Positions 8,888 to 18,152 of a DNA stretch of 64,000 bases are shown here, piece by piece (position 1 is the stretch's first letter; each line of letters starts with the position of its first letter). The position numbers were made by a program, and so were the translations under genes. Location of the stretch: the NCBI GenBank assembly GCA_964545075.1, contig CAZJFS010000003.1, positions 23,899-87,898 on the forward strand, in the 5' to 3' direction. This DNA comes from DAOPXV01 sp035352535. GTDB lineage: Bacteria; Muiribacteriota; UBA9980. The notes below the pieces were generated by a model. It was not told the DNA's origin, made no database searches, and worked only from the letters and a program-made list of their open reading frames with translations.

Positions 8888-10414
8888 TTATTTTGGCAGC
8901 ATCGCATAACCGTTCTGCCATTGAGGGTTTGCTTGTATATAAGAACCTACCATATTCTGCGCTTCTATCAGGCGGTCGTGGGTCGATGGATGGGTCGAAA
9001 TAAGCCTCATGAAGGCGGGCGTCTTTTCAGGCTCATACTTGTTTTTAAGCTTTTCGAAGAATTTCACCCCGCCGTAAGGATTATAACCGGCCATGGTGGA
9101 ATATTTAAACGCGTACCTGTCGGCCTCCATCTCGTTGTCGCGGGAATATTTCAATGACATGAAGGCGTTGGCTATTTCAAGGGCCTGTTTGTTGTTTCTT
9201 ACGACGCCCATCTTTGAATTGCGGATGAAATAGTCGATCATCATGGCTTTTTCAAAAGCTTTTATGGAGTGTCTTCCGACCTGATGGCCCATTTCGTGAG
9301 AAAGAACGGACGCAAGTTCGGAATCCGAAGAAATGAAATCCAGCAGCGCGCGTGTAACGTAAATGGTTCCGCCTGGGACGGCGAAAGCGTTGACTTCCTT
9401 CATATTCATTATCTTGAATTTGTAATTGAGGTCCCTGCGCTCTGAAACCGCGGCTATTCTTGTGGCTACGCGGTTCAAGCGGGCGTTGAGGTCCGCGTCC
9501 TTATTGACGCCGTATAAAAGCTCGAGCGCGGCGCATGTCTGGACCCCGATGAGCATTTCAGTCGACTGTTCCAATTTTCTGAAGGCTTTTTTGAAAATAT
9601 TTCCTCCGCCTCCGCCTCCGGAAATCTGAGGAATAGGCGTGTTAGGCGTATCGGCGAGATAAGTGACGCCAGGCGCTATCGCTTTTACAGGGAATAGCGG
9701 GCCCGAAGTTTTTCCGGGGACCGCGCTTCTTCCGTTTTGATCGTTTTTAGCGGAAGCGGTTTCAAGCTTTTGCGGTTCGGCTTTTTTGGCAAGATATTCG
9801 CGGTATGCTTTCTGGTATTCTACATAGGCGTCATGTTTTTCGCTTGATCCTGCAGGCGTGCTCCTGTATTTTTCATAAGCTTCGTCGGATTTTGCTTTAG
9901 CGTTTTCCAAATCCGAGCCGTTCTGATAAGTTTTTTTCTCCGGTGATGATTTTTTATCAGTTTTTTGCGTCGAATAATTGCGCGTTATGACGCCGTCATT
10001 GCTTTTTTCATCTTCGTTTTCTTTTTTTGAAGAAACTTTGGCGTTCGAGTTTTCGCGGTATATTTTAAGATATTCATCGTACAAACGGTTTTTTTCAGTT
10101 CCGGCCGGCGCATTTTTATATTTTTCGTAAGCGATATTTACCGCGTCGTCGGAAGAGTGTTTGGATGTTTTATCGATGACGGAACCGCTTTCATTTTTTT
10201 TATTTTTGGAGCATTCACGAAGATATTCCTGGTAAAGTTCAGCTTTTACAGCGGAGTTTTCAGGCTCATTTTTGTATCGCTCATAAAGTTCGTCGCTTTT
10301 CGACATGCCTTCGTCCCCACTTTCAGCCCTCGCCGCGATGGAGTTAAACGGATCGAATATCAGGCAAGATACGGTAAGAGCTAAAAAGATTTGTTTTAGC
10401 AATGAATTTGGCAT
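8888..10414 (-). CDS. Secreted M48 family metallopeptidase with N-terminal YEKYK-type repeats
   Basis: The 508-residue protein has a signal peptide (residues 1-30). Three degenerate repeats of about 30 residues follow (about 40-70, 90-121 and 176-207), each with the pattern D.AYEKYK..PAG...K...Y.EY.K.YRE, separated by Lys/Ser-rich linkers. A Gly-rich spacer (265-272) leads to an M48 peptidase domain (about 290-495). Zinc ligands are HEMGH at 373-377 and the Glu of NEMEADRYA downstream. M48 proteins of the BepA/LoiP type degrade misfolded outer-membrane proteins in the periplasm. The repeat region is not part of the usual family and may be a docking or coiled-coil scaffold. AGAGGTG lies 7 bases before the ATG. 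Confidence 0.9.
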   Translation of the reverse strand: MPNSLLKQIFLALTVSCLIFDPFNSIAARAESGDEGMSKSDELYERYKNEPENSAVKAELYQEYLRECSKNKKNESGSVIDKTSKHSSDDAVNIAYEKYKNAPAGTEKNRLYDEYLKIYRENSNAKVSSKKENEDEKSNDGVITRNYSTQKTDKKSSPEKKTYQNGSDLENAKAKSDEAYEKYRSTPAGSSEKHDAYVEYQKAYREYLAKKAEPQKLETASAKNDQNGRSAVPGKTSGPLFPVKAIAPGVTYLADTPNTPIPQISGGGGGGNIFKKAFRKLEQSTEMLIGVQTCAALELLYGVNKDADLNARLNRVATRIAAVSERRDLNYKFKIMNMKEVNAFAVPGGTIYVTRALLDFISSDSELASVLSHEMGHQVGRHSIKAFEKAMMIDYFIRNSKMGVVRNNKQALEIANAFMSLKYSRDNEMEADRYAFKYSTMAGYNPYGGVKFFEKLKNKYEPEKTPAFMRLISTHPSTHDRLIEAQNMVGSYIQANPQWQNGYAMLPK

Positions 10415-10477
10415 TGGGAATCACCTCTTTTTTGAAAAAATTTGTTGATGTACTTATGTTGATAAGTCAAGCAAGTT

Positions 10478-11029
10478 TCATTCCTTCCAGAGTCCGAGCT
10501 TTTTTTCTTTTGCATATTTGTAAGCGTCTAAAAATTTTCCGCTATAGCGAACATTTGGAGGAACCGTCATAACGTTAGCGTAACCAGCTTTTATTATTTC
10601 CTCGTTAAGCATTTTTCCTGAAGGGAGATAGATATAGCCTAGAAGCCTTCCGTACCTATCTCGAAGCGTTACGTCAAATTCGATATTTATGATTTCATCT
10701 TTTTTTAAAAGACCTTTGACGAAAGTTGAGGCTAGTCGCCCCAGCTCGAGTATGGATGAAACGTCCGTATGGCTGCGGCGGGCATCGCGTGAGGCTTTTG
10801 ATCCGTTATAGCTTTCGGGGGTGTCTATACCGATAAGCCTTATGCTCTCATTTTTTCCGGAATAATTAATTTTAAGAGTGTCGCCGTCGACGACCCTTAT
10901 AAACCTGGCTTCCACGGCAAAAAGTTGCGTATGAATAACGGATAATAAAATTAAAGCCAATAACATCGCCGGAAAAATTCTAATTAAAACTCTCACGAAA
11001 CACTTCCTTAAAGCAATCGGGATGAGCAT
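10478..11029 (-). CDS. Secreted thermonuclease-like (SNase) protein
   Basis: The 183-residue protein has a hydrophobic signal or anchor (about residues 15-38) followed by a staphylococcal nuclease-like OB-fold. Active-site features are VVDGDTLKI (calcium-binding Asp), RLIGIDTPE (Arg, Asp and Glu of the catalytic set) and RDRYGRLLGYIY (second Arg). It should cleave extracytoplasmic DNA/RNA to 3'-phosphate products, if active. It is preceded by an excellent sigma-70-like promoter and transcribed divergently from the hybrid histidine kinase. A 5-residue C-terminal KKLGLWKE ending is typical for the family. Confidence 0.92.
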   Translation of the reverse strand: MLIPIALRKCFVRVLIRIFPAMLLALILLSVIHTQLFAVEARFIRVVDGDTLKINYSGKNESIRLIGIDTPESYNGSKASRDARRSHTDVSSILELGRLASTFVKGLLKKDEIINIEFDVTLRDRYGRLLGYIYLPSGKMLNEEIIKAGYANVMTVPPNVRYSGKFLDAYKYAKEKKLGLWKE

Positions 11030-11046
11030 ACTCTTCTTTAAAACAT

Positions 11047-11075
11047 ATTATACCCTTTTTTAATTTTTTTTTCAA
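11047..11075 (-). promoter_or_regulatory. Sigma-70-type promoter for the thermonuclease gene
   Basis: On the minus strand TTGAAA (11075-11070) and a perfect TATAAT (11052-11047) are separated by 17 bp. The predicted start of transcription is about 11040, only some 10 bases before the start codon. The spacer is almost pure A, which may give intrinsic curvature. Confidence 0.85.
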
Positions 11076-11123
11076 GCGGCCGATTTGGGCCGGGCGTTAT
11101 TTTTTAACTTAAAAACATATATC

Positions 11124-11152
11124 TTGACACATAAAAATCTGTAATGTAAAAT
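11124..11152 (+). promoter_or_regulatory. Sigma-70-type promoter for the hybrid kinase gene
   Basis: TTGACA (11124-11129), a 17-bp spacer and TAAAAT (11147-11152) lie about 50 bp before the kinase start. The -35 box is a perfect consensus. Confidence 0.85.
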
Positions 11153-11203
11153 AAAAAGTGAACTTAAAAGCATATTTTTAAAATTATCGTATTATTGATT
11201 TTT

Positions 11204-14200
11204 ATGACGCAAGATATTAAATTGAATAATAATTCTTTTCAAGATAGCGAGCTTGTCCGAGTTTCTCTTGAAAAACTTCAAATACCCGCTTTCTGGATGG
11301 ACCGTCTTGGAAAGATCGTAAAGTTCAACCAGGCGGCGCCGTATTCTCTGGACTATTCGCCAGAAGAGTTTTTAAGGCTTTCCGGCTGGGACGTGGATGA
11401 ATCAATTTCAAAGGACGCGTGGGCGTCTCATTTTGAATCAGTTAAAAAGCACGGATGGCTTAATTTCCACAGCCGTTATAGAAATAAAAATTCCGTTTTG
11501 ATCCCCGTTGAAGTAAATATTCATTTCATCGAATCTGGCGGCGGCGAATTTCTTTTTGCCTGCGCCGCCGATATGCGCGAACGCAAGGATATTTTGAGAA
11601 CGTTAAGCGAAAGTGAGATCAAGTTCCGTTCGCTTATGGAAACTACTTCGGCGGCTATTTTTATATATCAGGGCGACAAGTTCAAATACGCCAATCCCGC
11701 GATGTTGAAATTGACCGGATATAGCGCTGAAGAGCTTTATAAAAAGGATTTATGGCAGAAAGCCGATCCGGATTCCTACGAGCATATAAAAAAAATAGTC
11801 GCCGCCTGCCTTAAAGGCGAGGCGGCTCCGTTGAATTATGAAATGAGATCTTTTACTAAGAACAAAGAGCTGAAATGGCTTGATGTTACGGCTGGAGTGA
11901 TCGAGTACAACTCGAAACCGGCCGTTATCGTGACCGCGCTTGATGTAACGGAGAGGAAAGCCGCGGGTGAATTGCTTGAGAGCAAGGTTAACGAGAGGAC
12001 AGCCGCTTACCGCGAAATTCATCAGGAGCTTGAAAACAATAAAAATTTTCTGGACGCGGTTATAAACTCGATAGTCGATCCTGTTTTAGTAAAAGACGAA
12101 AACCATAAATGGGTTCTTTTAAACAACTCTTATTGTGAGTTTATGGGACATTCACGCGAAGAACTTATAGGCAGATCCGATCCTGATTTTTTTCCGGCGG
12201 ATGAAAGCAACGTTTTCTGGCAGAAGGATGAAATGGTTTTAAAAACCGGGCTTGCGAATGAAAACGAAGAAAAATTCACGGACTCTAAAGGCGATATTCA
12301 CATCGTATTCACGAAAAAAAGTCTTTTTATAGATAATTTCAAAAATAAATTTATCGTCGGGGTCGTAAGGGATATTACCGAGGTCAAAAAAACGCAGGAA
12401 GAAATCAGAGAAAATCTCCGGCTTGTCGAGGCGCTCATATCGTCGATGCCGCATCCTGTTTTTTATAAGGACCGTAAAAAGAAATATATAGGATTTAATA
12501 AGGCTTTCAGTGATTTCTGCGGAAATGACTTCGCAAGCATCGTCGGAAAAGAAATATTCGATGTTTTTCCATTTGATATAGCCGCAAGATTTAACGAGCA
12601 GGACGTTAAACTCTTGGAAGAGGGCGGAACGTGCGTTACCGAGTGCCAGCTTTATAATCACGTTATGAAACAGATGCGCGACATGCTGATAACCAAGTCC
12701 GCGTTCCATGACGCATCCGGCGCCATTTCCGGCATAATCGGCACCATGATAGACATAACCGCGCAAAAAAGAAACGAGGAAGCGCTTCGCGTCAGCGAGG
12801 CTAAATACAGGACCATCATTGAAAATACCGAATCGGTCGTCCTGACTTTCGATCCCGGCGGCGTTATAACCTACGTAAGCCCTAAGGTCAAGCAATTTGG
12901 GTATGAACCTCGTGATGTGATCGGATGCGCTATATCTAAATTCATTCATTCCGATGATCTGCCAATGGTTATGAAGGGTTTTCAAAAAATACTCAAGTAC
13001 GGACGTAATATTCCCATTACGTTCCGGGTATTAGCTAGCGATGGCGAATATAGATTAGTCGAGGAGGCCGGCTCCGCCATTTACGATGAGAGCGGGAAAG
13101 CAATATTTGTAACTAGCATTTTACGCGATATAACTGAAAAAAGAAAAATGGAAGAGGAAATAATAAGGACTTCCAAGCTCGAGTCTCTCGGCATATTGGC
13201 CGGCGGGATCGCTCATGATTTTAATAACGTCCTGATGGGGGTCATTGGAAATCTTAATCTCGCCAAACGCCGCATTAAATCAGATGAAAAAACGCACGAG
13301 ATATTATTGCGGGCTGAAAATGTAGCTTATAAAGCGAAAAAGCTTACGGAACAACTGATAACTTTTTCGAAAGGCGGAGTTCCAATAAAAAACTGGGGTT
13401 TTGTCGGCGAAATAGTTCGGGAATCGGTAACCTTCGCGCTTAGCGGGGCAAACGTTACGTGCAGGATTAAAATAGACGACGGGCTCTGGCCGTGCGAGGT
13501 CGACGAAAACCAGATAGCTCAGGTAATAACGAATCTCGTCATAAACGCGCAGCAGGCGATGGCGGACGGTGGATCCATAGAAGTGGAGTGCGCGAATGTC
13601 GATGTCGAAAATAATTTGAATCTCGGGATCGGCCGGGGAAGATATGTAGTGATTTCAGTTATAGATCACGGGTGCGGGCTAAACGAGGAAATCAAGCAGA
13701 AAATTTTCGACCCGTATTTTACCACTAAAAAAACGGGAAGCGGATTGGGGCTTTCCACGTCATATTCCATAATTAAGAACCATGGAGGCACGATAGCCGT
13801 TGAATCAAAGCCGATGGCGGGCTCCGTTTTCAAGGTATATATCCCGGCCGCCAATAACAAAGGAATCGCCGGCAAGGCAGTTTCCGAAATTTTTGAAACG
13901 TCGCCCGCAAGAAAGCGCATACTCGTGATGGACGATGACGATAGCGTGCTGCTGCCTATATATGAAATGCTTACGGAAGCCGGACATGAAGTCGAGATAT
14001 CCAGAAACGGCGCTGAAGCCGTCAATCAGTTCTTGAAATTTAAAAAACTTGAAAAGCCTTTTGACCTCATAATAATGGATCTTGTCGTAAAGGGCGGTTC
14101 GGGCGGCTGCGAGGCCGTAAAAAAAATACGCGAAATAGACCCTTCGGTCAAGGCGATCGTTTCGAGCGGATATTTAAATGATCCGGTGATGTCCGCGCCT

Positions 14201-14293
14201 GACAGCTACGGATTTTGCGGTATTCTCGTAAAGCCTTACAGGAGCGAAGAACTCATAAGAGCGGTTGAGCGCGCTTTAACGGCAACGGCGTAA
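11204..14293 (+). CDS. Multi-PAS hybrid sensor histidine kinase with receiver domain
   Basis: The 1029-residue soluble protein (from the ATG at 11204; an in-frame TTG at 11195 is possible) carries about five PAS domains near residues 20-125, 138-250, 280-395, 405-520 and 535-645. A HisKA dimerisation helix contains GGIAHDFNNVL (phospho-acceptor His about 671). The HATPase domain shows NLVINAQQA, GCGLNEEI and KTGSGLGLS. A C-terminal receiver domain shows MDDDD, IIMDLVV (phospho-acceptor Asp) and LVKPY. No membrane helix is visible, so it senses cytoplasmic signals. No response regulator or HPt gene is adjacent, so it is an orphan. No good Shine-Dalgarno precedes the start. Confidence 0.95.
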   Translation: MTQDIKLNNNSFQDSELVRVSLEKLQIPAFWMDRLGKIVKFNQAAPYSLDYSPEEFLRLSGWDVDESISKDAWASHFESVKKHGWLNFHSRYRNKNSVLIPVEVNIHFIESGGGEFLFACAADMRERKDILRTLSESEIKFRSLMETTSAAIFIYQGDKFKYANPAMLKLTGYSAEELYKKDLWQKADPDSYEHIKKIVAACLKGEAAPLNYEMRSFTKNKELKWLDVTAGVIEYNSKPAVIVTALDVTERKAAGELLESKVNERTAAYREIHQELENNKNFLDAVINSIVDPVLVKDENHKWVLLNNSYCEFMGHSREELIGRSDPDFFPADESNVFWQKDEMVLKTGLANENEEKFTDSKGDIHIVFTKKSLFIDNFKNKFIVGVVRDITEVKKTQEEIRENLRLVEALISSMPHPVFYKDRKKKYIGFNKAFSDFCGNDFASIVGKEIFDVFPFDIAARFNEQDVKLLEEGGTCVTECQLYNHVMKQMRDMLITKSAFHDASGAISGIIGTMIDITAQKRNEEALRVSEAKYRTIIENTESVVLTFDPGGVITYVSPKVKQFGYEPRDVIGCAISKFIHSDDLPMVMKGFQKILKYGRNIPITFRVLASDGEYRLVEEAGSAIYDESGKAIFVTSILRDITEKRKMEEEIIRTSKLESLGILAGGIAHDFNNVLMGVIGNLNLAKRRIKSDEKTHEILLRAENVAYKAKKLTEQLITFSKGGVPIKNWGFVGEIVRESVTFALSGANVTCRIKIDDGLWPCEVDENQIAQVITNLVINAQQAMADGGSIEVECANVDVENNLNLGIGRGRYVVISVIDHGCGLNEEIKQKIFDPYFTTKKTGSGLGLSTSYSIIKNHGGTIAVESKPMAGSVFKVYIPAANNKGIAGKAVSEIFETSPARKRILVMDDDDSVLLPIYEMLTEAGHEVEISRNGAEAVNQFLKFKKLEKPFDLIIMDLVVKGGSGGCEAVKKIREIDPSVKAIVSSGYLNDPVMSAPDSYGFCGILVKPYRSEELIRAVERALTATA

Positions 14294-14324
14294 AACGCGT
14301 TTAACGATATGCGAAATGGGCCTG

Positions 14325-15404
14325 TTATTTAGAAAGCGGAATATATAACGGGTTTTTAATACGCGTGAAACATCTTTCCGCCGGGCCTTCTCCTTCAGAA
14401 AACGGCTTGAAGTCATTCCAACCCGGGAACCATGAGTTGATGAATATTTTCATTTTTGAGCCGGCGGGCACATTTTTTTTCTTTTCATAATTTTCAATCG
14501 TTCCGGCCGGCTCGCCGTCGGCGTAGAAAACGATCTTTTTTTCCAGATATGATATCGCATAATTATGAAACCGTTCCGAAGGATCGAAAGGAAGCTTGAA
14601 CTCGATTTTTTCAAGCGGATCTCCGGCCGATATGTAGGAAGTGAGCCAGAGGCGCCTGGAATCGTCGTTGAAGATCTCCATGGTTATTTCGTCCTCGCTT
14701 ACAGGGTCGTAAAGAAAAAAGCCGGTCACCGATTTTGCGGCGCGGCACGTTTGAAGATCGACGGAAAAAGTTCCGTACGAGAACGGCTCGATGGATTCTA
14801 TCTGGCCTCCGTCGAATTTTTTCGCGTGGAAACTTATTTTAATTTCATTTCTATCATATGAAATGTTTTTGAACAGGAGCTTTCCCCTGTTGCGGAGGGG
14901 TTTGCAGGTGTCAGGGGTCGGTTTGAAGCCGGTATTGCCTAATATTAAAATTTTTTCAAGATTCGTGTTTAAAACGTAAAACGAGTTTTCACTGTCGATG
15001 AAAAGATAACGTACTGGTTCCTTGGAATCTGGCGGCGCGTTCCATATAGCCACTCTTACCCGGAATTTTCCGCTTGGAAACGAATCGTCGTCCGGCACCG
15101 TCCAGGATACCTTGAACGGCGCTGAAATTTCTCCGGCTGAAAGAGCGACCGGCCCTGTATAAGGCGCATCGTGCCATGCCATAGATGCGTCGCAGACGCT
15201 ATAGCCGATCCAGAAACTTTTCTTTTCGCGTGACGAATTTTTAAAAGTGATAGAGGAAGTCGCTTTTTCGCCGCATTTATAGTTTCCCGAAGCGGGGCTG
15301 AAATCGATTATATGGACGGGGGATTCTCCGCCTGAAACGGGCGCCTGACCGAAAAGGAAACAAAGGGCGTATGACATTATGAATATTAAGCGTAATGCGT
15401 TCAT
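14325..15404 (-). CDS. Secreted GH16-like jelly-roll protein with altered catalytic motif
   Basis: The 359-residue protein has a signal peptide (about residues 1-26) and an Ig-like domain (about 28-145). A concanavalin-type jelly roll follows (about 160-350) with GTFSVDLQT, RFHNYAISYLEKKIVFYADG and INSWFPGWND, the layout of GH16 glucanases and laminarinases. The catalytic GH16 motif E-I-D-[IMF]-E appears as E239-I-T-M-E243: both glutamates are present, but the central Asp is Thr. It may be a weak or non-catalytic glycan-binding member. It lies 70 bp downstream of lutC in the same direction. Confidence 0.7.
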   Translation of the reverse strand: MNALRLIFIMSYALCFLFGQAPVSGGESPVHIIDFSPASGNYKCGEKATSSITFKNSSREKKSFWIGYSVCDASMAWHDAPYTGPVALSAGEISAPFKVSWTVPDDDSFPSGKFRVRVAIWNAPPDSKEPVRYLFIDSENSFYVLNTNLEKILILGNTGFKPTPDTCKPLRNRGKLLFKNISYDRNEIKISFHAKKFDGGQIESIEPFSYGTFSVDLQTCRAAKSVTGFFLYDPVSEDEITMEIFNDDSRRLWLTSYISAGDPLEKIEFKLPFDPSERFHNYAISYLEKKIVFYADGEPAGTIENYEKKKNVPAGSKMKIFINSWFPGWNDFKPFSEGEGPAERCFTRIKNPLYIPLSK

Positions 15405-15474
15405 TTTAAAATGCTTCCAGTTTAACGGTATCTTTATAATGCTTATCTTCGTTCAGGGCGATCATTACAGGTTG

Positions 15475-16023
15475 CTACGCGAGGATTATCGAATAAATCT
15501 TTTTGGGTCCGTGCATGCCTTTGACGATCCGTTTTTCGATGTCCGCGGTCCTGGAAGGGCCGGATATTAAAGTTATCAGCGGCGGCGCGACATTTTTTGA
15601 AAGATAAATTTCGGAAAAATATTCGTTCATATTTATATAAGCTCGCGGATTTTTGGATATGAATACGTTAAATGGCGGAACCAGGGTTTCAGCCGTTGCT
15701 TCTCCGCTGCCGGCAAAGGCGAATGCGCCGTCGTTTAAAAGAAGAGCGTCAGGCGTTGAAACTGTGAGCATAACGTCATTTTCAAACTTAAGGGCGAACT
15801 CGACAGTCATTTTGTCTGAAAGAAGTTTTGATTTAAGGCTTCCGGCAAAACCTCCGTCGTATTTTTCGGAGACCGAGTCCGAGATGAAGATCTTGAATGA
15901 GCCGAGAGCGCCCATTTCATTTTTAATTATGTTTTTAACGCTTTCAACCACTCCGGCTGAATTTTTGCAGTGCATCACTGTTCCGCCGTTGATTCTGAAG
16001 CGCTCATTGAAAAGCTTTATCAT
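15475..16023 (-). CDS. lutC: LutC/YkgG-type LUD domain protein of lactate utilisation
   Basis: The 182-residue protein matches the LUD-domain LutC family: LLNDGAFAFAGSGEATAETLV and LITLISGPSRTADIEKRIVKGMHGP are the characteristic C-terminal segments. Together with LutA and LutB it forms a membrane-associated L-lactate oxidase complex. The start overlaps the lutB stop by 4 bp (ATGA). It is somewhat shorter than many LutC proteins but has the full C-terminal signature. It is the last gene of the four-gene operon. Confidence 0.88.
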   Translation of the reverse strand: MIKLFNERFRINGGTVMHCKNSAGVVESVKNIIKNEMGALGSFKIFISDSVSEKYDGGFAGSLKSKLLSDKMTVEFALKFENDVMLTVSTPDALLLNDGAFAFAGSGEATAETLVPPFNVFISKNPRAYINMNEYFSEIYLSKNVAPPLITLISGPSRTADIEKRIVKGMHGPKKIYSIILA

Positions 16024-17399
16024 TTTTTAAAATATCCTTCCATGAAAGTTTTGCGCGGCATATCTATGAAATGCCTTTTGGCGAACCTGTTCCAGAATGG
16101 AACGTAGTTATAGCCGAGCGCTTTTTGCGAAAGCTTGAGATACAAACGCGCGAAAGGCCGGACAACTTTTCTTATTAAGTAATATGACATGGCGATCCTG
16201 TATGCGTAAGAGAAACCCCTTTTGAATCGGTGGGCGAGCGAAACTTTTCCGTCGTATTCTTCGGCGAACCTTCTGCGGTGTTCGATTATAAGGCGGGAAA
16301 TGGAAATTTTCATGGGGCAGACCGATGAGCAGAAGCCGCACAGCGTCGACGCGTTAATTATTTCCTCGCATTCGGTATAGCCTTTAAAAAAAGGAGCGAG
16401 CATGACGCCGATGGGGCCGCCATAGGTGAACCCGTACCCGTGGCCTGAAATACGTTGAAATACCGGACAGACGTTCTGACATGCGCCGCACCGGATGCAC
16501 CTGAGCGCCTCTTTAAAAACCGGATCGGCGGCTATTTCAAATCTTTTGCGCGTGACGATGATATAGTGGCGTTCATGCCCCGGGGCTGGATTTCCCGCCA
16601 CCGACGTATAGGCGTTTAATATCTGCCCGGTGGCCGATTTCGAAAGAATATCCAGGAAATATGGCAGGTCGGACAGGCGCGGTATAAGCTTCTCGACGCC
16701 GAAGATCGCTATGTGAGTTTCAGGCAGCGACAGGCACATGCGGGCATTGCCTTCGTTCTCGACTATAGCGATGGAGCCGCTTTCGGCGATAGCGAAATTC
16801 GCCCCCGTTATTCCGACTTTAGCGTTCAGGAATTTCTCGCGCAGGTGGTTCCGGGCGAATTCGGCCATGATTTCTATATCCTCGGTATAATTCATCGCGA
16901 GTTTTTCCGAAAAAAGCGCGGCCACGTCTTCTTTTGATTTGTGCAGGGCCGGAGCGGTTATGTGCGACGGCGCCTCTCCCGCGAGCTGCACGATAAACTC
17001 GCCGAGGTCTGTTTCGATAGGAACGACGCCGTTTTTTCCGAGGTAATCGTTAAGCGCCATTTCTTCGGTAAGCATTGATTTTGATTTAACTACGTATTCC
17101 GCGCCCTTTTCCCTTATGATTTCAAGCGCTCTCGCGTTGGCGCTTTCGTAATCGTCAAATACATCCACTTTTATTGATAGTTTGCGGCATGCGGCGCAGA
17201 ACTGGTCCAGAAGAAGCGACAGTCCGGAGATCGAGGCGTCCCTTATGGTTATGGCTCGCTCGCGGGACTGTTCGTATGTTTCGGAAATCGCTATCGCCGC
17301 GCTCCTGTTTTGAAGCGCCGTCATAGTGGCTTTTTTCAGGTTGGCCTGAAGTTTTTTGTCGGCGAGGGCTTTTTGTGAATTTTTACGGACTGATATCAT
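16020..17399 (-). CDS. lutB: LutB/YkgF-type iron-sulfur lactate oxidation protein
   Basis: The 459-residue protein has an N-terminal LUD domain (about residues 60-290, with GITGANFAIAESGSIAI). Two [4Fe-4S] motifs follow: CIRCGACQNVCPVF (about 303-316) and CGFCSSVCP (about 353-361). A C-terminal extension completes the LutB layout. It carries electrons in the LutABC lactate-oxidising complex. It lies 16 bp after lutA and overlaps lutC by 4 bp. The final part (about 395-459) is rich in aromatic and basic residues and may contact the membrane or the small membrane protein encoded first in the operon. Confidence 0.93.
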   Translation of the reverse strand: MISVRKNSQKALADKKLQANLKKATMTALQNRSAAIAISETYEQSRERAITIRDASISGLSLLLDQFCAACRKLSIKVDVFDDYESANARALEIIREKGAEYVVKSKSMLTEEMALNDYLGKNGVVPIETDLGEFIVQLAGEAPSHITAPALHKSKEDVAALFSEKLAMNYTEDIEIMAEFARNHLREKFLNAKVGITGANFAIAESGSIAIVENEGNARMCLSLPETHIAIFGVEKLIPRLSDLPYFLDILSKSATGQILNAYTSVAGNPAPGHERHYIIVTRKRFEIAADPVFKEALRCIRCGACQNVCPVFQRISGHGYGFTYGGPIGVMLAPFFKGYTECEEIINASTLCGFCSSVCPMKISISRLIIEHRRRFAEEYDGKVSLAHRFKRGFSYAYRIAMSYYLIRKVVRPFARLYLKLSQKALGYNYVPFWNRFAKRHFIDMPRKTFMEGYFKK

Positions 17400-17415
17400 A
17401 GATCACCATTGCCTT

Positions 17416-18135
17416 TTAGTTCGAACACATATCTATAAATTCGCATATATGATAAAAATTCATTTTAAACGATCTGGCGCATGCGATGCTTTTTAAATGC
17501 ATAAGGCATCCGCTGTCGCACGCGATGATGGTGTTTAAACCGAGCCGCCTTACGAATTCGAGCTTTGACGTCCCGATATCGATGGAAAGTTCCGGCATGG
17601 CGGCCGAGAACGAACCGCCAAATCCGCAGCAGGTATTTTCAGAAAGCCCGGCTTCGAAATATTTAAGCCCTGAAATTGAGTCAAGTATGGCTTTGGGCGC
17701 CGCGTCGATCTCCATTTCATTCAGAAGGTGGCATGATTTGTGGTAAAATATTCCACCCTTATAAGACATTTTAAGCTTTTCACTGAGCTTTTCGGCATGA
17801 AAAAACTCGGAGAATTCGCGGATCTTTGAAAAAATCTTTTCGTCGGCTTTTTCCGGAATGAGGCGCGGATGAGCGTGTTTTATCATTGCCGCGCATGATC
17901 CGGAAGGCACGAGTATATAGTCGGATTTATCGTGTCTGAACTGTTTGAAGAATTTTTGCGCCAGCGCTCTGGCGTCTTCATGAAATCCCATATTATAGCC
18001 GGGCTGTCCGCAGCAGGACTGATATTTATTGACATATACTTCGATGTCGCATTTTTTTAATATATTGACCATCGCATGTCCGGCCGAAGGCATGAAGTGA
18101 TCGATGATGCAGGGGATGAAAAGCGTTACTTTCAT
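17416..18135 (-). CDS. lutA: LutA/YkgE-type CCG-domain protein of lactate utilisation
   Basis: The 239-residue protein consists of two cysteine-rich CCG domains, seen as YQSCCGQPGYN (about residues 39-49) with HKSC, and SENTCCGFGGSFS (about 167-179). These are the ligands of the unusual iron-sulfur site in LutA and heterodisulfide-reductase-like proteins. It works with LutB and LutC to oxidise L-lactate to pyruvate. Neighbours are lutB, 16 bp downstream, and a small membrane protein 17 bp upstream. Confidence 0.92.
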   Translation of the reverse strand: MKVTLFIPCIIDHFMPSAGHAMVNILKKCDIEVYVNKYQSCCGQPGYNMGFHEDARALAQKFFKQFRHDKSDYILVPSGSCAAMIKHAHPRLIPEKADEKIFSKIREFSEFFHAEKLSEKLKMSYKGGIFYHKSCHLLNEMEIDAAPKAILDSISGLKYFEAGLSENTCCGFGGSFSAAMPELSIDIGTSKLEFVRRLGLNTIIACDSGCLMHLKSIACARSFKMNFYHICEFIDMCSN

Positions 18136-18152
18136 TCGATTAAACTCCGCGG

